DNA of 41,469 bases from Candidatus Omnitrophota bacterium (lineage in GTDB: Bacteria; Omnitrophota; Gorgyraeia; Aquiviventales; Aquiviventaceae), in contig JAHFGX010000010.1 in NCBI GenBank assembly GCA_023247215.1, forward strand, positions 1-41,469, in the 5' to 3' direction. Both the position numbers and the translations under genes were made by a program. Positions 16,168 through 27,752 of this stretch are shown one piece after another. Numbering within the stretch: the stretch's first letter is position 1; the number at the start of each line of letters is the position of its first letter. The notes under the pieces are model-generated. The model did no database searches, was not told the origin of the DNA, and was given only the letters and a program-made list of their open reading frames with translations.

Positions 16168-17655
16168 ATGCGCGTTGTCGTGAAGAAATCGGGGATCGGA
16201 CAGGTCAGCGGGGCCGTGCAGGTGATCGGCGCCGTGGAGGGCGAGCAGCGGCCGGAGCGGTTGCTGCCGCCATCGGTGGCGCGCGATCGCGCGCTGGTCA
16301 GCCTGATCCAGCGCTCCGGGTTCCGCGGCGCGGCCAACGAGACCACCCTGCTGCCGAAGGGCGCCGGTTGGGTGCTCGTCGTCGGGTTAGGCAAGTCAAA
16401 GGACCTCTCGCTGGAGCGCGTGCGGCAATTCGCCGGCACCGCGGCGCGCGTCGTGCGCGCGCGGGGCTGGAAGCAGGTGGTGCTGCCCCTGCTGAGCGAC
16501 CGGACATTCGGCAACGCCGACACGGTGGCGCAGGCGCTGACCGAAGGCGCGCTGCTGGGATTATATCGCTACGACCACTTGCGAAAGGTGCCGGCGCACG
16601 AGCGCCACCGCCGCATTGACACGATCCTCCTGGCGGTGGAGCGGGCCAGCGATCTCGCGGCGGCGCGGAAGGGCGCGGCCAAGGGAACGGTGATTGCCGA
16701 GGCGGTGTCCTTCAGCCGCGACCTGATCACCGGGCCCTCGAACATCGTCACCCCCACCTACCTGGCCAATCAAGCCCGGGCCCTCGCGCGGGAGCTTCGG
16801 CTGAAATGCCAGGTCCTCCCGTTTGCGACGCTGAAGCGGCGTGGGTTCGGCGGCATCGTCGGGGTGGCGCAGGGCAGCGTCCATCCGGCGCAGTTCATCG
16901 TGTTGGAGTACCGGCCGGCGCGCGCGACCAAGACGTTCGCGTTCTGCGGCAAAGGGATCACCTTTGACACCGGCGGGATCAGCATCAAGCCCTCCGCGAA
17001 GATGGAGCTGATGAAGTACGACATGGCCGGCGCGGCCGCGGTGCTGGGGATCGTGAAGGCGGCGGCCACGCTCAAGCTGCCGGTGCGGATCGTCGGCATC
17101 ATCGCGGCGACGGAGAACATGCCCTCGGGCAGCGCCCAGAAACCCGGCGACGTGCTCAGGACGCTCTCCGGCAAGACCGTCGAGGTGCTCAACACCGACG
17201 CCGAGGGGCGGCTGGTGCTGGCGGATTGCCTCCACTACGCCAAGCGGTTCAAGCCGGATGCGGTGGTGGATCTGGCCACGCTGACCGGCGCGTGCGTCGT
17301 GGCGCTGGGCAGCGAGGCGATCGGGCTGATGACCAAGCACGAGCAGCTAGCCTCGCGCCTCAACCAGGCGGGACAGACCACCTACGAGCGCGTCTGGCGG
17401 CTGCCGCTGTGGGACGAGTACGGCCCGGCGATGAAGTCCGACATCGCCGACTTGCGCAATGTGACCAACACCGGCGAGGCCGGGACGATCACGGCAGCGA
17501 AGTTTCTTGAGGAATTCGCCGAGGGGCTGCCGTGGGCGCACCTGGACATCGCCGGCACCGCGTGGACGGAGAAGGACAAGCCCTACATTCCCAAGGGCGC
17601 GGTCGGCATCGGCGTCCGCCTCCTCCTCTCACTGATGGAGAATTGGAAGTCATAG
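16168..17655 (+). CDS. pepA: Leucyl aminopeptidase, M17 family
   Basis: Cytosolic hexameric metallopeptidase that removes N-terminal residues from peptides. The N-terminal regulatory domain (about 1-160) is followed by the catalytic domain: [10 protein letters not shown] carries Lys262 and Asp267, KYDMAG carries Asp285, and the M17 signature NTDAEGRL carries Asp344, Glu346 and Arg348. All metal ligands appear intact. The length of 495 residues is normal. The start at 16168 is set by a strong GAGGAGG site; an in-frame ATG at 16138 overlapping apgM is less likely. It follows apgM by 16 bases and precedes folE by 16. Confidence 0.95.
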   Translation: MRVVVKKSGIGQVSGAVQVIGAVEGEQRPERLLPPSVARDRALVSLIQRSGFRGAANETTLLPKGAGWVLVVGLGKSKDLSLERVRQFAGTAARVVRARGWKQVVLPLLSDRTFGNADTVAQALTEGALLGLYRYDHLRKVPAHERHRRIDTILLAVERASDLAAARKGAAKGTVIAEAVSFSRDLITGPSNIVTPTYLANQARALARELRLKCQVLPFATLKRRGFGGIVGVAQGSVHPAQFIVLEYRPARATKTFAFCGKGITFDTGGISIKPSAKMELMKYDMAGAAAVLGIVKAAATLKLPVRIVGIIAATENMPSGSAQKPGDVLRTLSGKTVEVLNTDAEGRLVLADCLHYAKRFKPDAVVDLATLTGACVVALGSEAIGLMTKHEQLASRLNQAGQTTYERVWRLPLWDEYGPAMKSDIADLRNVTNTGEAGTITAAKFLEEFAEGLPWAHLDIAGTAWTEKDKPYIPKGAVGIGVRLLLSLMENWKS

Positions 17656-17671
17656 AAGAAGGGGTGAAGAG

Positions 17672-18285
17672 ATGGCAACCTCTGAAGACGAGTTGCGTCA
17701 CCTGCAGCACGCGCTGGAAATTCCACGGGGCCAGGAATGGGAGGGAGCCATTCGGCTGCTTATCCGCCTGATCGGCGAGGACCCGGCCCGGCAGGGGCTG
17801 CGGCGCACGCCGCTGCGCGTGAAGCAATCGCTGCAATTCTTGACCGCCGGTTATCGCATGGATCCGGCCAAGATCCTCCGGCGCCGCTTCGCCGTCAAGC
17901 ACGATGAAATGGTCATCGTGCAGGGGATTGATTTCTTCTCTATCTGCGAGCACCACCTCCTGCCGTTCTTCGGCACGTGCCACGTGGCGTACCTGCCGGA
18001 CCAGGAGATCGTCGGCCTGAGCAAGATCCCGCGAGTGGTGGACGCCTTCGCCCGTCGGCTCCAGGTGCAGGAGCAGCTCACCACCCAGATCGCCGAGGCG
18101 ATCAACGAGCACTTGAAGCCCAAAGGGGTGGCCTGCGTGATGGAGGCGCAGCATCTGTGCATGATGATGCGCGGCGTCCAGAAGCAGAACACCCGCGCCG
18201 TCACCAGCGCCATGCTGGGCGTTTTCCGCACCAGCGAGAAGACCCGGGCGGAGTTCTTGACGCTGATCCATTCCCGCGCGGGCGG

Positions 18286-18289
<4 letters not shown>
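17672..18289 (+). CDS. folE: GTP cyclohydrolase I
   Basis: Converts GTP to 7,8-dihydroneopterin triphosphate, the first step of folate/pterin (and queuosine) synthesis. Zinc ligands are Cys92 and His95 (CEHHLLPF) and Cys163 (QHLCMMMRG). Family motifs include [19 protein letters not shown] near the N-terminus, [24 protein letters not shown] and [14 protein letters not shown]. At 205 residues it is full length. Its stop overlaps the start of the CbiX-like lipoprotein gene (ATGA). Confidence 0.97.
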
Positions 18290-20814
<2,525 letters not shown>

Positions 20815-20903
20815 GATCCGTCAGCGCGTGTCCCAGGTCCCCGGCGCGCGGTCCCGCGCAGGCAGCCGGGCCAATTGCAGACACACAGGAGGAGAGTTCA
20901 TCA

Positions 20904-21839
20904 ATGAAGCGGGCAGTGACGTTGGACGATTTGGATCTCTCCGCCGGCAAAAAGACCCGGCTGTACCGGATGCTCTACAAATACGGCCCCGGCCACGGCA
21001 AGCTGATGGTGCTGCCGATTGACCAGGGGTTGGAGCATGGGCCGCGCGATTTCTTCGTGAATCCTGACAGCGTGAACCCGGAGTACCAATTGCGCCTGAC
21101 GCTGGAAGGCGGGTTTTCCGCCATCGCGCTCCAGGTGGGATTAGCCGAGAAATACTTCAAGGCGTTCGCCGGCAAGGTGCCCTTGATCCTGAAGATCAAC
21201 GGCAAGACGGAAATCCCGCCGGACGACGAGGCGTTTTCCCCGTGCCACGCGTCGGTGGAGGATGCGCTGCGCCTGGGCGCGGACGCGATCGGCTACACCT
21301 GCTACGTCGGGTCGCCGCGGCAGGATGAGGACTTCATCCAATTCGGCAAGGTGCGGCGCGAAGCCGAGCGGGTCGGGCTGCCGCTCATCATGTGGGCGTA
21401 TCCCCGCGGCAAGTACATGGACCAGAAGGGCGGCAAGGAAAGCTTGTTCGCCGTGGACTACGCCGCGCGCGTGGCCCAGGAGCTCGGCGCGGACGTGGTG
21501 AAGGTGAACATCCCCAAGGTGGACGAGGAGAAGCGGGCGCAGTACCCCAAGCCGTACAACGAGCTGAAGCTCTCCCAGCGCGAGATGCTGGAGAAGGTGG
21601 TCGCCTCCGCGGGCCGGACGCTGGTGATTATCTCCGGCGGGTCCAAGCGCAGCGACGACGCGCTGCTCCAGGATGTCCAGGACTGTTTGGAAGCCGGCGT
21701 GACCGGCTTCATTTTCGGCCGGAACTTTTGGCAGCGCCGGTTCGGCGAGGCGCTGGAGATGTCCACCCGCATCACGAAGCTGATGCAGACGACCAACGGC
21801 GTCGTGTCGGAAACGAAAGCCACCGTCAAGGCCCGTTAA
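20904..21839 (+). CDS. fbaB: Class I fructose-bisphosphate aldolase, DhnA/archaeal type
   Basis: Reversibly cleaves fructose 1,6-bisphosphate by Schiff-base chemistry. The DhnA-type barrel has PIDQGLEHGP with Asp40, WAYPRG with Tyr166, and the lysine of VVKVNIP (Lys200) as the Schiff-base residue. Phosphate-binding loops ISGGSKR and IFGRNFWQR are present near the C-terminus. At 311 residues it fits the family. AGGAGGAGA about eight bases before the ATG is the ribosome binding site. The family overlaps with related aldolases of other specificity, but the full motif set favours FBA. It works beside ApgM in the same glycolytic/gluconeogenic pathway. Confidence 0.9.
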   Translation: MKRAVTLDDLDLSAGKKTRLYRMLYKYGPGHGKLMVLPIDQGLEHGPRDFFVNPDSVNPEYQLRLTLEGGFSAIALQVGLAEKYFKAFAGKVPLILKINGKTEIPPDDEAFSPCHASVEDALRLGADAIGYTCYVGSPRQDEDFIQFGKVRREAERVGLPLIMWAYPRGKYMDQKGGKESLFAVDYAARVAQELGADVVKVNIPKVDEEKRAQYPKPYNELKLSQREMLEKVVASAGRTLVIISGGSKRSDDALLQDVQDCLEAGVTGFIFGRNFWQRRFGEALEMSTRITKLMQTTNGVVSETKATVKAR

Positions 21840-21848
21840 GCAGGAATC

Positions 21849-22838
21849 ATGCAGCGCGCGTGCGTGTCACTACTGTCCGGCGGGTTGGACAGCCTGCTGG
21901 CCACCAAGCTGATGCTCGAGCAGGGCATCCGGGTGCACGGCCTCTACCTGGCGTTGAGCTGGGGCTGCTGCGAGAAGCCCAAGGCCATGGCCGCCGCGCA
22001 GCAGTTGGGCGTGCCGCTGATGGTACTCGGCGTGGGCGACGCATACCTGGACGTGATCCGCTCGCCCAAGTACGGCTACGGCACGCAGATGAATCCCTGC
22101 GTGGACTGCCGCATCTACATGTTCACGCTGGCCAAGCGGTACATGGAAGAGGTGGGCGCGGGATTCCTGGTGACGGGCGAGGTGTTGGGGCAGCGGCCCA
22201 TGTCGCAGCGCCGCCAGCCGTTGGGCGTCATCGAACAGGACGCCGGGCTTGAGGGGCGGCTGCTGCGGCCGTTGTCGGCGCAGTTGCTGGAGCCCACGCT
22301 TCCGGAGCAGGAGGGGATCGTGGACCGGTCCAAGCTCCTAGCACTCTCCGGCCGGTCCCGTCAGGCCCAGATCGCGCTGGCGGCCGAACACGGGTTGACC
22401 GAATACTCCCAGCCGGCGGGTGGGTGCCAGCTCACCGATGAGACGTTTGCCCGCAAGGCCAAAGATCTCTTTGCGCATGAGGCGCGACCGACCACCAAGG
22501 ACATGGAGCTGTTGACGATGGGCCGGCACGTGCGCCTGGATGACGGCACCAAGGTGATCCTGGGGCGCAACGCGCTGGAGAATTTGCGGTTGGAAGGGTA
22601 TGCCGACGACGAGCGGTACACGCTGATCAGCCCGGTGTTTCCCGGGCCGGCGGCGCTGGTGATCGGTACGGTTCAGGAGCAATGGCGTGACCAGGTGGTT
22701 CACATCATCCTACAGCATGTGAAGGAGGAGAAGCTGCCCGAGGGTGCGTTGGAGTTTCGCTGTGGACGGCAGCGCTGGACAGTTGAGCGCTCCGCCTGGC
22801 AGCGGGCCTCTGCGGCCCCCGAGCTGTGTCAAATCTGA
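21849..22838 (+). CDS. PP-loop ATPase, MnmA/ThiI-like tRNA sulfurtransferase candidate
   Basis: The N-terminal PP-loop SGGLDS (10-15) binds ATP and adenylates substrates in the ThiI/MnmA superfamily. NPCVDCR (Cys84, Cys87) resembles the NPCxxC of MnmA, and Cys198 (PAGGCQLTD) sits where the second catalytic Cys of thiouridylases lies. GQRPMSQ follows. The C-terminal part (about 215-300: MGRHVRLDDGTKVILGRNALENLRL) resembles an RNA-binding NFACT-R-like module. This suggests a tRNA-thiolating enzyme, but which base is modified is unknown. The stop overlaps the korA start (TGATG), an odd coupling between RNA modification and ferredoxin metabolism. Confidence 0.7.
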   Translation: MQRACVSLLSGGLDSLLATKLMLEQGIRVHGLYLALSWGCCEKPKAMAAAQQLGVPLMVLGVGDAYLDVIRSPKYGYGTQMNPCVDCRIYMFTLAKRYMEEVGAGFLVTGEVLGQRPMSQRRQPLGVIEQDAGLEGRLLRPLSAQLLEPTLPEQEGIVDRSKLLALSGRSRQAQIALAAEHGLTEYSQPAGGCQLTDETFARKAKDLFAHEARPTTKDMELLTMGRHVRLDDGTKVILGRNALENLRLEGYADDERYTLISPVFPGPAALVIGTVQEQWRDQVVHIILQHVKEEKLPEGALEFRCGRQRWTVERSAWQRASAAPELCQI

Positions 22839-24601
22839 TGGCAGATTGCGTGTTTCGGATCGGCGGGGAAGGCGGGGAAGGGGTCATTTCCACCGGCGAG
22901 TTGCTGACCTTGACGCTGGCGAGGTCCGGCTACGAGATCTATACCTTCCGGACCTATCCGGCGGAGATTAAGGGGGGGCACGCGAACTACCAAATCCGGG
23001 CCTCGGACCAACTGCTGCTCTCCCAGGGCGCGTGGGTGGACGTGCTGGTGCCCTTCAACGAAGAGGCGTACCAGATGCACATCCGCGACCTGCGCAAAGG
23101 CGGCGTGCTGATCTACGATGCCGACAGTTTTACGCCGACGGCGACTGACGGCGTGATCGCCTACCCCGTCCCCATGACGTCGCTGGCGACCGAGAAAATC
23201 GGCGTCAAACTCACCAAGAACATCGTCGCGCTGGGCGTGTGCTCCGGCTTGTTCGACATCCCCTTCGAAAAATTTGAAGACTTGCTCCGGGAGCGTTTCG
23301 GCCGCAAAGGCGAAGCCATCGTGAACAAGAACCTGCAGGCGCTCCGCGTCGGGTTCGACTACATCAAGTCCCAGCCCAAGCGGGACACGATCCGCCTGGG
23401 CGCGGGGCCGCGGCGCACCAAGGAATTGGTGCTCTCCGGGAACGAATCGTTGGCGCTGGGCGCGATCGCCTCCGGCTTGAAGCTCTATGCCGGCTACCCG
23501 ATTACGCCGGCCACCGACATCATGGAATTCTTGGCCAAGGAGCTGCCGAAGATCGGCGGCTTCGTCGTGCAGACCGAAGACGAGATTTCCGCCCTCGGCA
23601 CGGTGCTGGGGGCCTCCTACGCCGGCAGCAAGGCCATGACGGCGACCTCGGGGCCCGGCTTCTCGCTCATGGTGGAGATGCTGGGGCTGGCCGTGATGTC
23701 CGAGATGCCGGCGGTGGTCGTGGACGTGCAGCGGGTCGGGCCGTCCACGGGCATGCCCACCAAGACCGAGCAGGGAGACCTCTACCTCGCCGTCTACGGC
23801 GGCCACGGCAGCTCGCCGCGCGTGGTGATGGCGCTCACCAGTGTCGAGGACTGTTTTTACGGCATCATGCGCGCCTTCAACATCGCGGAGCAGTACCAGA
23901 TGCCGGTCGTGGTGCTCTCCGACCAGTACCTCGGCCACCGCAAAGCGACGGTGCCGGCGCCGGATCCGTCCAAAGTGGCGGTGATCGAGCGGAGCAAGCC
24001 GACGGCGGCGGAGCTGCAATCCGACTTCAAGCGCTACCGGATTACGCCGGAGGGCGTCTCGCCCATGTCCATCCCAGGGATGGAGGGCGGCTATTACGTG
24101 GCCGAGGGGTTGGAGCACACGGAAATCGGCTATCCCGCCGCGTCCAATTACGAGAACCATGTGCAGATGACCCAGAAGCGGTACAAGAAGTTTTACGCGA
24201 TCGAGGCGCTGTCGAATGAGCTGGCGCGGCAGTATGGCACGGAGCACCCGGAGATCGGCGTCATTGGCTGGGGCTCCTCGGAAGGGGTGATCCGCGAGGC
24301 CGTCCAGATGGCGGTGGACAAAGGCTATTCCGTCGGGGCGCTCCATCCGAAAATCTTGTACCCGCTGCCGCTGGTCCGCTTGACCCAGTTCCTCAAGGGG
24401 CCGAAAGCCGTCATCATTCCTGAGTTGAATTTCACCGGGCAGTTCGCCACACTGCTGCGCAAGCGGTTCGCCATCGATTTCGTCCAGCTTAACAAGGCCA
24501 CGGGGTTGCCGTTCACGCCCCAGGAGATTTTCGACAAAATCGAGGAGGTTGCCACCCATGTCCGTCGAGGCGGTTCCCGAGCTTACGCCGCAAGCGTATA
24601 A
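22838..24601 (+). CDS. korA: 2-oxoacid:ferredoxin oxidoreductase, fused gamma-alpha subunit
   Basis: With KorB it oxidatively decarboxylates a 2-oxoacid (2-oxoglutarate by motif style) to acyl-CoA, passing electrons to ferredoxin; the reverse reaction fixes CO2 in some anaerobes. The gamma domain is fused at the N-terminus (RIGGEGGEGVISTGEL, FRTYPAEIKGGHANYQIR; about 1-185). The alpha domain follows (YPITPATDIMEFLA, QTEDEISALGTVLGASYAG, ATSGPGFSLMVEMLGLA, VQRVGPSTGMPTKTEQGDL), then the second alpha domain near the C-terminus. The length of 587 matches the fused KorA/OorA type. ATG 22838 overlaps the previous stop; an in-frame GTG at 22826 is less likely. The end overlaps korB by 44 bases. Confidence 0.93.
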   Translation: MADCVFRIGGEGGEGVISTGELLTLTLARSGYEIYTFRTYPAEIKGGHANYQIRASDQLLLSQGAWVDVLVPFNEEAYQMHIRDLRKGGVLIYDADSFTPTATDGVIAYPVPMTSLATEKIGVKLTKNIVALGVCSGLFDIPFEKFEDLLRERFGRKGEAIVNKNLQALRVGFDYIKSQPKRDTIRLGAGPRRTKELVLSGNESLALGAIASGLKLYAGYPITPATDIMEFLAKELPKIGGFVVQTEDEISALGTVLGASYAGSKAMTATSGPGFSLMVEMLGLAVMSEMPAVVVDVQRVGPSTGMPTKTEQGDLYLAVYGGHGSSPRVVMALTSVEDCFYGIMRAFNIAEQYQMPVVVLSDQYLGHRKATVPAPDPSKVAVIERSKPTAAELQSDFKRYRITPEGVSPMSIPGMEGGYYVAEGLEHTEIGYPAASNYENHVQMTQKRYKKFYAIEALSNELARQYGTEHPEIGVIGWGSSEGVIREAVQMAVDKGYSVGALHPKILYPLPLVRLTQFLKGPKAVIIPELNFTGQFATLLRKRFAIDFVQLNKATGLPFTPQEIFDKIEEVATHVRRGGSRAYAASV

Positions 24602-25415
24602 GACCGACGAGCATCCGATCTGGTGCCCCGGCTGCGGGGACTTCGGGGTGCTCAGTTCGCTCTATCAATCCCTGGCGGGGCTGCAGATCCCGCCGAAAGA
24701 CCTGGTGATCGTCTCCGGGATCGGCTGTTCCGGACGGACGCCGGGATTCGTGCACTCCTACGGCTTCCACGTGCTCCACGGGCGGGTGCTGCCGGTCGCA
24801 CTCGGCGTGAGGCTGGCCAACCCCAAACTGACGGTGATCGGGGTCGGCGGCGATGGGGACGGCTTTGCCATCGGTGGCGGGCACATCCCGCACGCGGCGC
24901 GCCGCAACCTGGATATGGTCTATCTGGTGATGGACAACGCCACCTACGGGCTCACGAAGGGACAGTACTCGCCGACGGCGCCGAAAGGATTTCAAGCCGG
25001 CTCAACCCCCTACGGCAACATTGAAAAACCGCTGAACCCGCTGGCCATGTTGATCGCCTATGGCGCCACCTTCGTGGCTCGGGGCTACTCCGGCAAACCC
25101 AAGGAGCTGACCGAGCTGATCAAGAAGGCCATTGACCATAAGGGCTTCGCGTTTATTGACGTCATCAGCCCGTGCATCACGTTCTACAACACGTACAAGG
25201 TGATCCCGCCGATGCTGGCGGAGGTGCCAGCCAGCCACGACCCCAGCAACCGCGCGAAGGCGTTCGAGCTCTCGCTGCTGGAGGACCGCATGTACCTGGG
25301 CCTGTTCTACCAGGTGCAGGAGCCGACGTTTGAAGACGGCGTGGCCGAAGTGATCGGCCGGGCGCAAGCGTCCAGCCGTCCCCGGCTGGAGGAAATCTTT
25401 GCGGAGTTCTCGTGA
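24558..25415 (+). CDS. korB: 2-oxoacid:ferredoxin oxidoreductase, beta (TPP-binding) subunit
   Basis: Catalytic partner of KorA, carrying thiamine diphosphate. CPGCGDFG (Cys23, Cys26) and GIGCSGR (Cys57) are family cysteines. The TPP/Mg motif runs from GDGDGFAIGGGH (about 99-109) to MDNATYGLTKGQ. At 285 residues it is full length. It has no separate 8Fe ferredoxin domain and none is encoded nearby, so a free ferredoxin must serve. The start at 24558 is set by a GAGGAGG site; the aspartase-family gene overlaps its stop as GTGA. Confidence 0.94.
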   Translation: MSVEAVPELTPQAYKTDEHPIWCPGCGDFGVLSSLYQSLAGLQIPPKDLVIVSGIGCSGRTPGFVHSYGFHVLHGRVLPVALGVRLANPKLTVIGVGGDGDGFAIGGGHIPHAARRNLDMVYLVMDNATYGLTKGQYSPTAPKGFQAGSTPYGNIEKPLNPLAMLIAYGATFVARGYSGKPKELTELIKKAIDHKGFAFIDVISPCITFYNTYKVIPPMLAEVPASHDPSNRAKAFELSLLEDRMYLGLFYQVQEPTFEDGVAEVIGRAQASSRPRLEEIFAEFS

Positions 25416-26800
25416 CGCGTGTTGAACACGATTCCCTCGGGCAGCAGCGCATTCCCGCCGCCGCCTACTACGGCATCCAAACTCACCGGGCCGTGCAGAA
25501 TTTCCCCATCAGCGGCCTGCGGATGCCGCGCGAGCTGACCCTCGCTTACGGCCTCATCAAGAAAGCCGCCGCGACCGCCAACGTGCACCTCAAGGTGCTG
25601 GACGCCCGCAAGGGACGCGCCATCATCCGGGCCTGCGACGAGCTCCTCGCCGGGAAGTTTGACGCCCATGTGGTGGTGGACGTCTACCAGGCGGGGGCCG
25701 GCACCTCCTTCAACATGAACATCAACGAGGTGGTGGCCAACCGCGCCAATGAGCTGCTGGGGGCCAAGCGCGGGAGCTACCGGTTCGTCCATCCCAATGA
25801 CCACGTCAACATGGCCCAATCCACCAACGACACCTTCCCGACGGCGATCCGGCTGGCCGCGCTGATGCAGCTGGGGCCGCTGGAGGAATCGCTGGACGAG
25901 CTGGAAGATGCGCTGCGCCGGAAAGCGCGGGAATTCCGCGGCATCGTCAAGAGCGGCCGTACGCACCTGCAGGATGCGGTGCCGGTGAGCTTGGGCCGCG
26001 AGTTCGGGGCCTATGCGCTAGCACTGGCGAAAGCCCACGCGCACATCCGGCGGCTGGGACCGGTGCTCGGCGAGCTGAATCTCGGCGGCACCGCCACCGG
26101 CACGGGGATGAACGCGCACCCCCGCTACCGGACGACGGCCATTGCCCATCTGCGGCGCTGGACCGGGTTCCCGCTGCGGGCGGCGGAGGATCTGATGGAG
26201 CGCACCCAGAGCCTGGGGGATGTGGCCCAGCTCTCCGGGAGCCTGCGCAATTACAGCCTGGAGCTGATCCGGGTGGCGAATGACTTGCGGCTGATGAATT
26301 CCGGGCCCAACACCGGGTTTGCCGAGATCGAGCTGCCGGCGGTGCAGCCGGGATCGTCCATCATGCCGGGGAAGGTGAACCCGGTGATGCCGGAAATGGT
26401 CACGATGGTGGCGTTCCAAGTGGTGGGCCACGACGCCACGGTGGCGATGGCGGTGCAGGCCGGCCAGTTGGAGCTGAACGTCATGATGCCGGTGGTGGCC
26501 TACAACGTGCTGCAGGCGATGACGCTGCTCACCACGGCGACGCGCGCGCTGGCGCGGCGATGCGTGAAGGGCATCACGGCGGACGCAGCCCGCTGCCGCG
26601 CGCTCGCAGAACGCAGCCTGGCCCTCGTGACGGCGCTGGCACCTACCATCGGGTACCTCAACGCCGCCAACGTGGCGAAAGAGGCGCTGGCCCGGCGCCG
26701 GTCGCTGATTGATGTGGTGGCGGAGCACGGGGTGCTCTCGAGGGCGAAGGCGTCCCGCGCGCTGGACCCGCGGCGGTTGGCGGGGTTGTCCGCCGATTGA
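25412..26800 (+). CDS. aspA: Aspartate ammonia-lyase/fumarase class II family, probably aspartase
   Basis: The superfamily signature GSSIMPGKVNP (314-324, catalytic Ser about 316) is intact. The diagnostic positions favour aspartase over fumarase: VYQAGAGTSFNMN (fumarases have WQTGSGTQSNMN) and HPNDHVNMAQSTND (fumarases usually have HPNDDVN). GRTHLQDAV is common to both. The product would be fumarate plus ammonia from aspartate, which fits the GOGAT gene upstream. The protein has 462 residues, normal length. GTG 25412 overlaps the korB stop (GTGA). Assignment as aspartase is moderately sure; a fumarase role cannot be ruled out. Confidence 0.85.
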   Translation: MTRVEHDSLGQQRIPAAAYYGIQTHRAVQNFPISGLRMPRELTLAYGLIKKAAATANVHLKVLDARKGRAIIRACDELLAGKFDAHVVVDVYQAGAGTSFNMNINEVVANRANELLGAKRGSYRFVHPNDHVNMAQSTNDTFPTAIRLAALMQLGPLEESLDELEDALRRKAREFRGIVKSGRTHLQDAVPVSLGREFGAYALALAKAHAHIRRLGPVLGELNLGGTATGTGMNAHPRYRTTAIAHLRRWTGFPLRAAEDLMERTQSLGDVAQLSGSLRNYSLELIRVANDLRLMNSGPNTGFAEIELPAVQPGSSIMPGKVNPVMPEMVTMVAFQVVGHDATVAMAVQAGQLELNVMMPVVAYNVLQAMTLLTTATRALARRCVKGITADAARCRALAERSLALVTALAPTIGYLNAANVAKEALARRRSLIDVVAEHGVLSRAKASRALDPRRLAGLSAD

Positions 26801-26831
26801 GCGTCCCCGGCGGTGAGGGCGCCGAGGCGCC

Positions 26832-26861
26832 TTGCCCGCCTTCGCTGCGCTGTGTTACAAT
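26832..26861 (+). promoter_or_regulatory. Promoter of the tRNA cluster
   Basis: TTGCCC at 26832-26837 and TACAAT at 26856-26861 are 18 bases apart, with TGT as extended -10 at 26853-26855. The first tRNA begins 14 bases after the hexamer, giving a very short leader. One promoter could serve all four tRNAs. Confidence 0.6.
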
Positions 26862-26875
26862 TTTCCGCCGCTTGT

Positions 26876-26949
26876 GCGCCCGTAGCTCACTTGGATAGAG
26901 CGCTTGGCTTCGAACCAAGAGGCAGCAGGTTCGAATCCTGCCGGGCGCG
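26876..26949 (+). tRNA. tRNA-Arg (anticodon TCG)
   Basis: A full cloverleaf can be drawn: acceptor GCGCCCG/CGGGCGC, anticodon stem CTTGG/CCAAG with loop CTTCGAA (anticodon 26910-26912) and a T-arm with loop TTCGAAT. CCA is not encoded. The last 18 bases plus one downstream base recur at 27083-27101. Confidence 0.97.
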
Positions 26950-27101
26950 TAGTTTCGCTAGGTTGGCAGGATTCGAAGAGAGCGCCGACTCAGGTTCAGG
27001 TCACTGCGACGGCTAGGAGCAGTGACCTTCCTTCGGAGGCGCGAGTGGCCGACCCAGAACGAGCGAAGCGAGTGAAGGGCGCCGAATCCTGCCGGGCGCG
27101 T
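26932..27101 (+). repeat. tRNA-tail element E1 (after tRNA-Arg)
   Basis: The 19 bases CGAATCCTGCCGGGCGCGT occur at 26932-26950 (the tRNA-Arg 3' tail from position C56) and again at 27083-27101, a period of 151. Between them lies an antisense arm GGCAGGATTCG (26965-26975), perfectly complementary to 27083-27093. A conserved core follows: GAGCGCCGAC, an internal hairpin AGGTCACTGC/GCAGTGACCT at 26998-27007/27019-27028, then GGAGGCGCGAGTGGCCGACC. GGCGC before the second tail pairs with GCGCC after the antisense arm. GTGTTTT follows the second tail. The core is shared with E2 and E3. No protein is encoded. Confidence 0.85.
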
Positions 27102-27118
27102 GTTTTCATATTGTGTGC

Positions 27119-27191
<73 letters not shown>

Positions 27192-27202
27192 CGTTCTTTT
27201 GT

Positions 27203-27284
27203 GGGCGAGTGGCGGAACTGGCAGACGCGACGGCCTTAGGAGCCGTTGGGGCAACCCGTAGAGGTTCAAATCCTCTCTCGCCCA
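27203..27284 (+). tRNA. tRNA-Leu (anticodon TAG)
   Basis: A class II tRNA with a long variable arm. Acceptor GGGCGAG/CTCGCCC, anticodon stem ACGGC/GCCGT with loop CTTAGGA (anticodon 27237-27239), variable arm TTGGGGCAACCC and T-loop TTCAAAT. CCA is not encoded. Its 3' tail recurs at 27422-27440. Confidence 0.97.
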
Positions 27285-27440
27285 GTTTTGAGGAATCGTG
27301 AGAGGATTTGAAGGGAGCGCCGACCAGGCTGAAGGGAGCCGCGACCGTTGTGGGAGCGGCGACGACCTTAGGAGGGCCGGGCGGCCGACCTGAAGTGAGC
27401 CGTGAGGCGAACGGAAGGCGCCAAATCCTCTCTCGCCCAG
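27267..27440 (+). repeat. tRNA-tail element E2 (after tRNA-Leu)
   Basis: CAAATCCTCTCTCGCCCAG occurs at 27267-27285 (tRNA-Leu tail from C56, plus one base) and at 27422-27440, a period of 155. The antisense arm GAGAGGATTTG (27300-27310) is perfectly complementary to 27422-27432. The core has GGGAGCGCCGACC, an internal hairpin GCCGC/GCGGC (27338-27342/27356-27360) with the GAC...GGGA loop seen in the other copies, and GGCCGACCTGAAGTGAGCC up to GAACGGAAGGCGCC. tRNA-Gly begins 25 bases after the second tail. Confidence 0.85.
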
Positions 27441-27465
27441 GGATCAGGAAGTCGGCACAGATTTC

Positions 27466-27537
27466 GCGGGTGTAGCTCAGTGGTAGAGCGTCACGTTGCC
27501 AACGTGAATGTCGTGGGTTCAAGTCCCATCACCCGCT
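27466..27537 (+). tRNA. tRNA-Gly (anticodon GCC)
   Basis: Acceptor GCGGGTG/CACCCGC, anticodon stem TCACG/CGTGA with loop TTGCCAA (anticodon 27498-27500) and T-loop TTCAAGT. CCA is not encoded. Its tail and the following T-tract recur at 27676-27703. Confidence 0.97.
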
Positions 27538-27703
27538 CGTTTTTTCGTTGGAAGTGAGGGGATTTGAAGGGAGCGCCGACCAGGCTTCACGGCACTGCGA
27601 CTTAAGGAGCAGTGCCGTTCCTTGGGAGGCGCGGGTGGCCGACCTGAAGTGAGCCGTGAGGCGAACGGAAGGCGCCAAGTCCCATCACCCGCTCGTTTTT
27701 TCG
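27520..27703 (+). repeat. tRNA-tail element E3 (after tRNA-Gly)
   Basis: A 28-base exact duplication, 27520-27547 and 27676-27703 (period 156), starts at C56 of tRNA-Gly and runs 10 bases past the tRNA end through a T6 tract. The antisense arm GTGAGGGGATTTG (27554-27566) pairs with 27676-27688, with one G-T wobble and one mismatch. The internal hairpin ACGGCACTGC/GCAGTGCCGT (27589-27598/27609-27618) is a perfect 10-bp stem. The core GAAGGGAGCGCCGACCAGGC and the closing GAACGGAAGGCGCC are identical to E2. The T-tract after the second copy could serve as transcription terminator. Confidence 0.87.
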
Positions 27704-27752
27704 ATCGTCGTTTCACAACGCAGCACGAACAACCAGGTGAGGTCAGCCGGTC

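Noticed and set aside
27387-27421. Hammerhead-ribozyme-like CTGAAGTGAG...GCGAAC in elements E2 and E3
   Set aside because: The core departs from CUGANGA...GAAA at essential positions, and E1 does not preserve it.
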